From contig DXDO01000101.1 in the NCBI GenBank assembly GCA_019115425.1, forward strand, positions 1 to 22,012: a DNA stretch of 22,012 nucleotides. The letters run 5' to 3'. The stretch comes from Candidatus Agathobaculum merdigallinarum. GTDB taxonomy: Bacteria; Bacillota; Clostridia; Oscillospirales; Butyricicoccaceae. The notes under the pieces were generated by a model. It had not been told where the DNA came from and searched no databases. It saw nothing but the letters and a program-made list of their open reading frames with translations. Below are positions 7,237 through 15,064 of this stretch, in pieces. The position numbers and the translations under genes were made by a program. Positions within the stretch are counted from its first letter, which is position 1; every line of letters begins with the position of its first letter.

Positions 7237-7599
7237 GTGACCATCCATGAAGCAAGCGCACGCTATCATATCCCGCTGGAAATCCTTCAGGAATATGAAA
7301 GCTGGGGGCTGTGCGGCGCGGTAAAACGGGTGATGGGCGTCTGGCAGTATGACGATACCGATATCGAGCGCCTGAGCCTGATTATGACCCTGCACGACGT
7401 GGGGTTTGCAAGCGCGGAGATCGAAACCTATATGAAGCTGCTTCTGGAACAGAAAGGGACGGAAGCCCAACGCCTGCGGATGCTCGACCAAAAGCGGGAA
7501 AGCACGTTGGACGAAATCCACTTCCGCGAAAAGCAGCTTGAGCGGCTGGACTATCTCCGCTTCCATATCCGCAAGCAGCAGGAAGCGCAGCAAGATTGA
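7237..7599 (+). CDS. MerR-family transcriptional regulator
   Basis: This 120-residue protein has an N-terminal MerR winged helix (residues 1-65: TIHEASARYHIPLEILQEYE, then a variant of the usual W-x-Y-x3-D-I-x2-L block, GVWQYDDTDIERLSLI). A C-terminal coiled coil rich in Glu, Gln and Arg provides the dimer interface. The GTG start is chosen because GGGAGGGAG lies just upstream and because MerR proteins begin with this Thr-Ile-x-Glu helix; a longer reading from 7171 would run through the LysR terminator. There is no clear C-terminal cysteine set for metal binding, so it belongs to the group near small organic or redox sensors. It leads the cupin and CMD genes and probably controls them. Confidence 0.9.
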   Translation: MTIHEASARYHIPLEILQEYESWGLCGAVKRVMGVWQYDDTDIERLSLIMTLHDVGFASAEIETYMKLLLEQKGTEAQRLRMLDQKRESTLDEIHFREKQLERLDYLRFHIRKQQEAQQD

Positions 7600-7650
7600 T
7601 CAGAGACGCGAACCAAAAGATTTATATATTTTCTGCAAGGAGGAAGCACT

Positions 7651-8085
7651 ATGAAGATTCAGGACAAAACCATGTTTGACCAGCAGAATATTTTCGGTCA
7701 GGGCCAGGCGAACACCGCCTTTGCCCAGTTTTTCATCGGCAATTCCTATCTGAACCCGCTGACCAAGCCCTGCGAGAGCGCCGTAGGACTCGCAAACGTC
7801 ACCTTTGAACCCGGCTGCCGCAACAACTGGCATATCCATCATGCCAAAAGCGGCGGCGGGCAGATCCTGATCTGCACGGCCGGCGAGGGCTGGTATCAGG
7901 AGGCGGGCCAGGATGCCGTCAGCCTGACGCCTGGCTCTGTCATTGTCATCCCGCCGGAGGTAAAACACTGGCACGGCGCCAAGGCGGACAGCTGGTTTTC
8001 CCATATCGCCGTGGAGGTGCCCGGCGAGGAGACCGCTAACGAATGGCTCGAGCCGGTAGACGATCAGGCGTATGCCAACCTGTAA
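7651..8085 (+). CDS. Cupin protein, manganese hydroxynitrile-lyase-like
   Basis: This 144-residue single-domain cupin carries likely metal ligands H61, H63, Q71 and H106 (WHIHHAKSGGGQ and PPEVKHWHGA). The three-His, one-Gln set, with TFEPG and ICTAGEGWYQ around it, matches the bacterial cupin hydroxynitrile lyases (GtHNL type, His53/His55/Gln59/His94 as I recall), which bind Mn2+. The present protein has a four-residue insertion between the second His and the Gln. Most members next to CMD proteins have no proven physiological reaction, so a lyase activity is only a family inference. AAGGAGG precedes the ATG. It lies 51 bases after MerR and is followed by the CMD gene, a recurring gene pair in clostridia. 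Confidence 0.88.
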   Translation: MKIQDKTMFDQQNIFGQGQANTAFAQFFIGNSYLNPLTKPCESAVGLANVTFEPGCRNNWHIHHAKSGGGQILICTAGEGWYQEAGQDAVSLTPGSVIVIPPEVKHWHGAKADSWFSHIAVEVPGEETANEWLEPVDDQAYANL

Positions 8086-8173
8086 TGGAGCAGGGATGTC
8101 TGTCCGCCCTGAGAATTAAAGTACGATTGATGGTTTGCGGCGCACAAACGCCGCTGAAAGGAGTCCATTTTTT

Positions 8174-8863
8174 ATGAAGAACTATCATGAAACCGATCCT
8201 GAATTTATGGAACGCTTCGAGCATTTTGCTTTTGAAGAAGTGGTAAACGAGCCCGACCAGCAGCTGGACGAGGTCACCCGCCATATGGCCATTCTGGCGA
8301 CCCTGTTGGGCTGTCAGGGGATGGATGCATTTCGTGCAGAGCTGCCCCGCGCACTGGATGCCGGTGTAACCCCTGTTATGGCCAAGGAAATTGTATATCA
8401 GTCGGTGGATTATCTGGGGATCGGCAGAGTGCTGCCGTTTCTGGACATCACCAACGAAGTGCTGACTTCCCGCGGTGTAAAACTCCCGCTGGAGGGACAG
8501 TCCACTACAACGATGGAAAACCGGCTGGAAAAGGGCACGCAGACGCAGGCGGATATTTTCGGTGAACACATGCTGGAGGCATGGAAAACCGGCCATATCA
8601 ACCGCTGGCTTGCGTCCAACTGCTTCGGCGATTACTATACCCGCACCGGACTGACGCTTGCCCAGCGGGAAATGATCACCTTCTGCTTTCTCGCGGCGCA
8701 GGGCGGCTGCGAGCCCCAGCTTACCGGCCATGCAAAGGGCAATATGAATCTGGGCAACGATAAGGACTTCCTGATCCGTGTCATCTCCCAGTGTCTGCCC
8801 TATATCGGCTATCCCCGCAGTCTGAACGCCGTCTCCTGTGTGAATAAGGCGGCGGAGGGGTAA
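8174..8863 (+). CDS. Carboxymuconolactone decarboxylase family protein, two-domain
   Basis: This 229-residue protein contains two alpha-helical CMD (AhpD-like) domains: residues about 20-100 (DEVTRHMAILATLLGCQGMDAF) and about 140-222 (LAQREMITFCFLAAQGGCEPQLTGH). The second has the E-x-C and later Cys/His pattern associated with thiol peroxidase-type activity, but a CxxC pair of the AhpD kind is not visible. A ring-opening or decarboxylase activity is therefore only nominal. The start ATG 8174 follows AAAGGAG by ten bases; an upstream in-frame extension to 8135 lacks such a site. It is the last gene of the MerR-cupin-CMD operon and probably acts in oxidative or electrophile stress. Confidence 0.9.
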   Translation: MKNYHETDPEFMERFEHFAFEEVVNEPDQQLDEVTRHMAILATLLGCQGMDAFRAELPRALDAGVTPVMAKEIVYQSVDYLGIGRVLPFLDITNEVLTSRGVKLPLEGQSTTTMENRLEKGTQTQADIFGEHMLEAWKTGHINRWLASNCFGDYYTRTGLTLAQREMITFCFLAAQGGCEPQLTGHAKGNMNLGNDKDFLIRVISQCLPYIGYPRSLNAVSCVNKAAEG

Positions 8864-8909
8864 TTCAGTGCAATCCCCCACTGTCAGTTTTCGGTTTCAG
8901 CAGTAAATA

Positions 8910-8958
8910 AAGAAGCGCGTCCTTGAGATTTTTATTGCATCTCAAAGACGCGCTTCTT
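8910..8958. terminator. Long hairpin after the CMD gene, terminator-like
   Basis: Two 20-base arms (AAGAAGCGCGTC... and its near-perfect complement, one mismatch) enclose a nine-base loop. The plus-strand 3' flank is not T-rich, whereas on minus it is followed by TTTATTT. It probably terminates the CMD operon and/or a minus-strand transcript arriving from 9209. The two transcripts would be convergent here. Confidence 0.6.
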
Positions 8959-9122
8959 GCTGTATCACTGTCGTGGTCAAACCGGATATTCGATCTGCAG
9001 GAATCATCCCCACTCCTCCGCTTTTATCAATTGCCGTTTCGCCGTGCGCGGTGATTCTGACTGGGAACGCTATCCGCCGAAACGCTGGCCCCGCCACATT
9101 GTCAGTGTGCTGCTCACTTTCT
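8959..9122 (-). other. Possible 3' part of a short minus-strand transcript; no firm gene
   Basis: No convincing gene is seen on either strand. On minus, a 71-codon reading frame (9157-8942) ends inside the hairpin, and within it ATG 9028 is preceded by GGAGGAG and opens a 21-codon frame. Neither peptide is recognised. The segment joins the cysteine-rich peptide ORF at 9173-9123 to the hairpin at 8958-8910 and could be its 3' untranslated or regulatory part. Confidence 0.3.
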
Positions 9123-9173
9123 CTATGATGCGCACGGACAGCATGCTCCCCTCCCATAGGTGCTGATATGCAT
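9123..9173 (-). CDS. Possible 16-residue cysteine-rich peptide
   Basis: On minus, an ATG preceded by AAGGGAGA at good spacing opens the 16-codon frame MHISTYGRGACCPCAS, ending in TAG. The peptide has three cysteines in CCPC. A plausible promoter (TTACGA, 17-base spacer, TATTAT) lies upstream at 9244-9216 and a terminator-like hairpin at 8958-8910. It could be a regulatory leader peptide that senses Cys-tRNA availability, a small metal-binding or signalling peptide, or chance. No downstream minus-strand gene is present to be regulated, which is odd for a leader and may mean that gene was lost. I do not recognise it with certainty. Confidence 0.4.
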   Translation of the reverse strand: MHISTYGRGACCPCAS

Positions 9174-9215
9174 TTTATCTCCCTTCTTAAATATGCTCAA
9201 ATTACATAATTCAAA

Positions 9216-9244
9216 ATAATATATAAGCATTAGACATGTCGTAA
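9216..9244 (-). promoter_or_regulatory. Possible minus-strand promoter for the small peptide transcript
   Basis: On minus, TTACGA (9244-9239), a 17-base spacer and TATTAT (9221-9216) overlap the divergent plus-strand PTS promoter. The -35 is poor and the -10 good. A start near 9209 gives a 36-base leader for the cysteine-rich ORF. Confidence 0.35.
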
Positions 9245-9259
9245 ATCCTCTGTTACAGT
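9221..9259 (+). promoter_or_regulatory. Promoter of the beta-glucoside PTS operon
   Basis: TTAGAC (9230-9235), an 18-base spacer and TACAGT (9254-9259) precede the PTS leader. ATATAAGCATTAGAC (9221-9235) is identical to the element at the MerR operon promoter (7128-7142), with the same spacing to the -10 box. Confidence 0.6.
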
Positions 9260-9269
9260 AATAACAGAA

Positions 9270-9300
9270 GGATTCCTTACCGGCCGGTAAGCACCGTTCC
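9270..9300 (+). promoter_or_regulatory. RAT-like antiterminator hairpin
   Basis: GGATTC, then a perfect 16-base palindrome CTTACCGGCCGGTAAG (9276-9291), then CACCGTTCC, form a hairpin about 30 bases long. Its 3' end overlaps the 5' arm of the terminator at 9294-9327. The GGATT-x-TTAC opening and this geometry resemble the ribonucleic antiterminator sites bound by BglG/LicT/SacY proteins upstream of beta-glucoside PTS operons. The 3' half does not match the usual GGCAAAACC, so the identity is tentative. Confidence 0.5.
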
Positions 9301-9334
9301 ATTGGGGACAGAATCCTGATGGAACGGCGTTTTT
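9294..9334 (+). terminator. Leader terminator of the PTS operon
   Basis: CCGTTCCAT (9294-9302) pairs with ATGGAACGG (9319-9327). The stem extends inward through TGGGG/TCCTG with wobble pairs, and CGTTTTT follows. It stands between promoter and PTS gene and so should attenuate the operon unless the upstream hairpin forms. A second hairpin (CTGTATCC/GGATACAG, 9335-9360) follows. Confidence 0.8.
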
Positions 9335-9427
9335 CTGTATCCTGCGGCCACGGGATACAGGCGATTCCCAGCAAGCGACACCCTGTAAAAATATGATCGC
9401 CGCACGGCGAAGAAAAGGGAGAGTATT

Positions 9428-11316
9428 ATGAGCAAACAATACGAGGCATTGGCGTGGGAGATCGTACAAAAGGTAGGCGGTCCCGAAAATATCAGCGCCG
9501 CACGGCATTGCCAGACACGCCTGCGCTTCAACTTAGCGGACCATACAAAGGCGGATAAGGAAGGCATCGGGGCGCTGGACGGCGTCGCACAGGTTGTGGA
9601 AAGCGGCGGCATGTTCCAGGTCGTCATTGGTATGCACGTCAAGGACGTGTACGAGGAAGTGGAAAAGCTGCTGCCTGCCGCTTCTGACAACGCCCCCGCA
9701 GCACCGGCTGAAAAAATGTCGCTCATCAACCGTATCATCGACTTTGTGTCCAGCGTATTCCAGCCGATCATCCCCGCGCTGTCCGGCGCCGGTATGGTCA
9801 AGGCGCTGCTCGCGCTGCTGGTCACGTTCAACCTTGTCAGCGACGAGTCACAAACCTATTACATCCTGAACTCTTTCGCGGACGGCACGTTCGCGTTCCT
9901 GCCCATGCTGCTGGCCTATACCACAGCGCGCAAAATGAAGAGCAATGTCATCCTTGCGATGGGCGTGGCGGGCATCATGCTCCACAGCAACTGGGGCGCG
10001 CTGGTCGCTGCGGGCGAGCCGGTGCACTTCTTCGGCGTCATCCCGTTTTACCTGACGACCTATATGTCCACCGTTATCCCGATCATCCTGGTCATCATTG
10101 TCCAGTCGTTCATCGAGCGGTGGCTTGATCGGATCATCCCCAAATCGGTCAACCTGGTGTTCGTCCCCATGTTCACCTTCCTCATCATGGGTACACTGGC
10201 GATGTCCGTGCTCGGTCCGCTCGGCAACTATATTGGCGAGGGCCTCGCGGTCGTATTCACCTGGCTGAGCACCAACGCAAGCTGGGCGCCTGCTGTGCTG
10301 ATCGGCGGCCTGCTGCCGGTTATGGTCATGTTCGGCCTGCACCACGGCATTGCGCCCCTCGGCTCGATGCAGATGGCAAGCCTTGGCTATGACAGCATCT
10401 TCGGCCGGGCTGCGTCTGCTCCAACATCGCGCAGGGCTCGGCGGCGCTGGTTGTGGCGCTGCGCACCCGCGACTCCAAGATCCGCCAGACTGCGGCATCC
10501 ACTGGCCTGACAGCGCTGATGGGCATCACCGAGCCGGTATTGTACGGCGTCAACCTCCCCAAGAAGTATCCGCTCGTCGCGGCAATGATCGGCGGCGGTC
10601 TCGGCGGCCTGTACGCCGGCCTGACCCATACCCACCGCTTTGCGACCGGTTCTTCCGGCATTCCCGCCGTGCTGCTCTATCTCGGCGATGATACCCTGAC
10701 ATACTTTATCAACATCATCATCGCGCTGGTCATCACCGCGATTTCCGCCGCGATTATTGCATTGATCCTTTCGTTCAAATATGAAAAGGCAGCAAAACCG
10801 GATGGAACGGCAGAACCCGCCGCAGCTCCAGCAGCCCCTGCACAGCCTGTCTTTACCGTGGAGCCGGCTACGGTCTATGCGCCGGTCGACGGCAATGTAA
10901 TCGCAATGGAGCAGATCCCTGATGCGACCTTCTCCTCCGGCGTGCTGGGCAAGGGCCTGGGCATTGAGCCGGACAGTGGTATGATCGTTGCCCCCTTTGA
11001 CGGCGAGATCATTCAGGCGGCCGACACCGGCCACGCAGTCGGCATTGCCAGCACGGATGGCATAGAATTGCTGATTCATGTCGGTATCGATACGGTGGAA
11101 ATGGACGGCAACGGCTTTACCATGCAGGTTGCCGAGGGCGACCAGGTCAAGGCGGGACAGACGCTGCTCACCTTTGACCGCGAAGCGATTGCAAAGGCTG
11201 GGCATCCCGACACTGTTGTCATTATGCTCACTAATGCGGACGATTTCGGCACGGTGGACTGCGCGCCCGCAGGCGCCGTTGCCGCCGGCACACAGATCAT
11301 CCATACTGCGAAATAA
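9428..11316 (+). pseudogene. Beta-glucoside-specific PTS transporter IIBCA, frameshifted
   Basis: This gene would encode a membrane phosphotransferase that imports and phosphorylates an aryl- or beta-glucoside. The reading frame opened at 9428 (AAAGGGAGAG upstream) gives the EIIB domain with phosphorylated C28 (ARHCQTRLRF) and most of EIIC. It loses frame near 10405 and stops at 10510. The protein resumes one frame over (GLTALMGITEPVLYGVN) to 11316, ending with a Crr-type EIIA whose active-site histidines are in TGHAVGI and LLIHVGID. Restoring one C in the GGCCGGG run at 10403-10409 reads FGPGCVCSNIAQGSAALV, so a single missing base explains the break. Combined length of about 630 residues is normal for BglF/BglP proteins. 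It may be a true pseudogene or a sequencing error; no slippery heptamer is seen. Confidence 0.9.
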
Positions 11317-11330
11317 GGAGGATACCCTTT

Positions 11331-12766
11331 ATGAGAAATCATCTTCCGGAAAATTTCCTCTGGGGCGGTGCGACAGCCGCCAACCAGTTTGAGGGCGCGT
11401 GGGATGCGGACGGCCGCGGCGTCAGCCTGATCGACGTCGTGCCCTATGGCAAGGACCGCGGGCCGGTCACGCGCGGCGAGCTGAAAATGCTGGACTGCGA
11501 TGCGGACCATCTCTACCCGAGCCACGAAGCGGTGGATCACTTCCACCATTACAAGGAGGACATTGCGCTGTTCGCGGAAATGGGCTTTAAGTGCTACCGC
11601 CTGTCCATCAGCTGGACGCGCATCTATCCGAACGGCGAGGAGGACCGCCGAACGAAGCCGGTCTGGCGTTCTACGACGCAGTGTTTGACGAATGCCGAAA
11701 ATACGGCATTGAGCCGCTGGTCACCCTGTGCCACTTTGACCTACCGATCGCATTGGTCAAGAAATTCGGCGGCTGGCGCGACCGCCGGATGATCGACTGC
11801 TTCGTAAAATACTGCGAGACCGTATTCACCCGCTACCGCGATAAGGTGAAATACTGGATCACTTTTAACGAGATCAACATGCTGCACCACATGCCGTTTT
11901 CGGCATGCGGCCTGCTGGTGAACGAGGGCGAAAACGCCGACCAAATCAAATACATCTGCGCGCACCATGAGCTGCTGGCGAGTGCACGCGCAGTGCAGCT
12001 TGCCCATGAGATCATCCCGGGCAGCATGGTCGGCTGTATGCTGGCGGGCGGCAGCTTCTACCCGTTCACCTGTGCGCCGGAAGACGTCTGGAAGGCCAAA
12101 CAGACCGAGCACAGCAACTACTTCTTCATTGACATCCAGAGCCGCGGTGCATACCCGAATTACGCCCTCCGCCAGCTTGAGCGCGACGGCATCGAGATCG
12201 ACTGGCAGGACGGCGACCGCGAGCTGCTCGCAAACGGTACCGTGGATTTCATCAGCTTCAGCTATTATTGCAGCCGCTGCATGTCCGCTGATCCCGAGGT
12301 GCTCAAAAACCGCATCGCGGCCAATGCGTTCAAGACCGTGCGCAACCCGCATCTGAAAGCCAGCGAATGGGGCTGGCAGATCGATCCGCTCGGCCTGCGC
12401 ATCACCATGAATGACCTGTATGACCGTTACCAGAAGCCGCTGTTTATTGTCGAAAACGGCCTTGGCGCAAAGGATACGATTGAGGCGGACGGCTCGATCA
12501 ACGACGACTACCGGATCGACTATCTGCGGGCGCACATCAGCGCGATGATCGACGCAGTCGTAGAGGACGGCATCCCGCTGATGGGCTATACCTCGTGGGC
12601 GCCGATCGATCTTGTCTCCGCCTCGACTGGTGAGATGAGCAAGCGCTACGGATATGTCTATGTGGACAAGGACGATCAGGGCAACGGTACGCTGGAGCGC
12701 CGCCGCAAAAAGAGCTTTTACTGGTATAAAAAAGTGATCGCCTCGAATGGAAGCGATCTGGACTGA
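11331..12766 (+). pseudogene. 6-phospho-beta-glucosidase (GH1), frameshifted
   Basis: This gene would encode a cytoplasmic GH1 enzyme that hydrolyses the phosphorylated beta-glucoside delivered by the adjacent PTS. AAGGAGG precedes the ATG, 14 bases after the PTS stop. The first frame gives the GH1 N-terminus (ENFLWGGATAANQFEGAW) and SISWTRIYPNG. Near 11645-11655 the frame shifts by one missing base and continues as PNEAGLAFYDAVFDECRKYGIEPLVTL to 12766. Both catalytic glutamates are present: acid/base in TFNEIN (about residue 181) and nucleophile in IVENG (about residue 375). The SKRYGY motif matches the phosphate-binding Ser-Lys-Tyr loop of 6-phospho-glycosidases. Total length of about 478 residues is normal. 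It is the second consecutive gene with a single-base loss; decay of the operon and sequence error are both possible. Confidence 0.9.
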
Positions 12767-12828
12767 GCCGCCCTGCCCTGTATGTAAGGTCCAAACCGGA
12801 TATTTCCCTGAAAGCGTTTTGGAAAGAA

Positions 12829-12864
12829 AAAGGCCGCCGCAGCTGTAAGGCTGCGGCGGTCTTT
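12829..12864. terminator. Bidirectional terminator between GH1 and GH112 genes
   Basis: AAAGGCCGCCGCAG and CTGCGGCGGTCTTT form a GC-rich stem with an eight-base loop and short T-runs on both strands. It ends the GH1 operon on plus and the GH112 operon on minus, which converge here. Confidence 0.85.
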
Positions 12865-12898
12865 CATGATATTCACCTGTCAAGGATTTGCGCACGCA

Positions 12899-15064
12899 TC
12901 AGATTTCGAACCAGCGGATTTCGTTGGCTTCCATATCCAGTTCAAAGCTGGTGCCGTCCCCTGTGTACACAGTGGTGTGCTGCGGCTCATATGTGTTATT
13001 GACAACACAGTACTTGCCGTTTTTCACATAAGCATGGACTTCCACATTGAAGTTAGTGGAGAACCATTTGTACAGGTTTTCCTCGTCATGGGTGCTCCAC
13101 AAAATGCTGCGGTACAAAATGCGGCTGTTCTCGAAGGAGTACGGCAAACCGCTCAGGTATACCGCACGGCCTGCGCCGAACTCGTTTACAGCCATCTGCA
13201 CCTCTTTTTCACGCTGTATCAGCACTTCCGTGCCCTCAAGCGCATAGATGCTCTTTTTGCCCTCGCCAAAATCCACAGGTTTGGTGCAGTCCGCCAGAAT
13301 AAAGTGCTGCGGGTGCTCCTCCCAGTTGTACTTATCGTAGCCCAGTGTAAAGCCGGTTTCCTTCTCCACACCCAGCACGCCGGCCAGCTGGAAAAAGCGG
13401 CCCTGATACTGGTGGCCGGAGGGCTCGCCCACACCGATGAATCCGCCGCCGCGGTGTACAAAGCCGCGCACAGCTGCCGTGATGGCAGGGTCCTCCCACA
13501 CTGCGCCGCCGGTGTGCGCTGTATCTGCATCGCCGACGTTTATCAATACGTCTACATCATCCAGCACATGCGCATCGCGCGCGATGTCGTCAAAGCTGAT
13601 GAAGCGTACATCAAACGGCGCGCCTGCCAGCGCCTCGATGATGCCCGCGTAAGAATAGTTCTGCTTCTGGTACAGCGCATGATGCACCATGTGACAGCCC
13701 CAGCTGCGCGCCCGTCCCCAGCTGTTGAGCACAGCCACGGTCTTGATGCAGTAAGGCGTCGTGCCGTGAATATTCGTATACAGAAGGCGGAACTCGTCGC
13801 ACACCGATTTGACATAGTCTATGAATTCTGGGAACTGAAGCGCGAGCTTGAGATAGCCGCCATAGCCGATACGGTCGATCGGCTTGCGCAGGATCGCGCG
13901 CCGCGCGGTCACCCAGTTCTCCTTCGCCTCTTTCACAGGGTCCCCGCCCTCGTGGAAGGTGTCAGGGAAGAAATACGGCAGGAAACGCCCCTCGGTATAT
14001 TTCACACCTGAGATGTCGCTGATCAGGCGCAGGGTCGAGCCGTTTCCCACGCTGCCCACGACAGCATCCAGACCGATGGTCTTGAATTCATCCAGGAAAG
14101 GCTCGGTGCCGATCCAGTGGTCCCCCAAAAACATCATCGCTTCTTTGCCCAGCTCGTGGGTGATATCTACCATCTCTTTGGCCAGCTTTACCACCTCCCG
14201 GTGCTGGAAGGCCATGAAGTCCTTGAACTCCTTGCTGGGCACACGGTACTGGTTGTTGTAATACCCCTGGTCGATGATAAACTCCGGACGAAACCGGTAG
14301 CCTACCTCACGCTCAAACTGCTCGAGGATATACGGGCTGACCGAAGCCGAATAACCATACCAGTCTACATATTTTTCGCGCTTGAGCTCGTCAAAAACCA
14401 GTGTGAACTGATGGAAGAATGTGGTGTAGCGAATGACGTCCACATACGGATGCTCCGCAATGAATTTGCGCAGACGCTGCATGGTAAACTGATGCGTTTT
14501 CGGCTGACGCACATCAAAAGTGATCTGATGCTCAAAATTGGTCCAGCCGTTTGTCACCGCGTTGTACATATGCACCGGGTCCCAGATCAGGTAAGCCAGA
14601 AAGCTGACGGTGTAGTCATGATACAGCTCAGCGTCATGAACGATTACACAGCCCGAAGCTTTGTCATAACTCCACGCCTCCGGGCTGAGCGGCACGCCCG
14701 CTGTGCGGTCCATCACTTCCCACCAGCGCTTGATATCGTCGCGGATGTTCACCTGCATCAATTCGTCAGAAACACCCTGCATCAGCGGGATGGAGAGCGT
14801 TTTGTCCACCGCGGTATGAAAACCCGTCATGATATAGCACTGCTGCACCTCGTCCGGATTGGCCTTGGCCCATTCGTTATCCTTGCGGGTCGTGTAATAG
14901 GTGGAATAGATCTTGGCTCCGGTGTCCTTCAATTCTTCGGGAAACTCTGTGCCGTCGCAGTCGCGAATCGCGTCCGCGCCCCAGTATTCCATTATTTTTC
15001 GCGTTTCGGGCACCACATCCATATCGGTAGGAATGGTGATGCGGCCCCTGTTCGGTTCGGTCAT
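12899..15064 (-). CDS. GH112 beta-galactoside phosphorylase (galacto-N-biose/lacto-N-biose phosphorylase type)
   Basis: This 721-residue cytoplasmic phosphorylase belongs to GH112, whose members cleave Gal-beta-1,3-GlcNAc, Gal-beta-1,3-GalNAc or Gal-beta-1,4-rhamnose with phosphate to give alpha-galactose-1-phosphate. The N-terminal GRITIPTDMD and WGADAIRDCDGTEFP, the catalytic-acid region FLGDHWIGTEPF (D315, equivalent to Asp313 of the bifidobacterial enzyme by my count) and GSVGNGSTLR fit the family. A C-terminal trimerisation or beta domain follows (VINVGDADTAHTGG region onward). Length is as expected. The ATG follows AAAGGGAGA, and its first bases overlap the stop of the small membrane protein gene (ATGA). 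The operon context supports an imported galactosyl disaccharide from mucin or milk glycans. Which of the three specificities applies cannot be told from sequence alone. Confidence 0.92.
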   Translation of the reverse strand: MTEPNRGRITIPTDMDVVPETRKIMEYWGADAIRDCDGTEFPEELKDTGAKIYSTYYTTRKDNEWAKANPDEVQQCYIMTGFHTAVDKTLSIPLMQGVSDELMQVNIRDDIKRWWEVMDRTAGVPLSPEAWSYDKASGCVIVHDAELYHDYTVSFLAYLIWDPVHMYNAVTNGWTNFEHQITFDVRQPKTHQFTMQRLRKFIAEHPYVDVIRYTTFFHQFTLVFDELKREKYVDWYGYSASVSPYILEQFEREVGYRFRPEFIIDQGYYNNQYRVPSKEFKDFMAFQHREVVKLAKEMVDITHELGKEAMMFLGDHWIGTEPFLDEFKTIGLDAVVGSVGNGSTLRLISDISGVKYTEGRFLPYFFPDTFHEGGDPVKEAKENWVTARRAILRKPIDRIGYGGYLKLALQFPEFIDYVKSVCDEFRLLYTNIHGTTPYCIKTVAVLNSWGRARSWGCHMVHHALYQKQNYSYAGIIEALAGAPFDVRFISFDDIARDAHVLDDVDVLINVGDADTAHTGGAVWEDPAITAAVRGFVHRGGGFIGVGEPSGHQYQGRFFQLAGVLGVEKETGFTLGYDKYNWEEHPQHFILADCTKPVDFGEGKKSIYALEGTEVLIQREKEVQMAVNEFGAGRAVYLSGLPYSFENSRILYRSILWSTHDEENLYKWFSTNFNVEVHAYVKNGKYCVVNNTYEPQHTTVYTGDGTSFELDMEANEIRWFEI

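Noticed and set aside
10395..10420. Programmed ribosomal frameshift in the PTS gene
   Set aside because: No X-XXY-YYZ slippery heptamer or downstream stimulatory structure is apparent, and the family does not use frameshifting.
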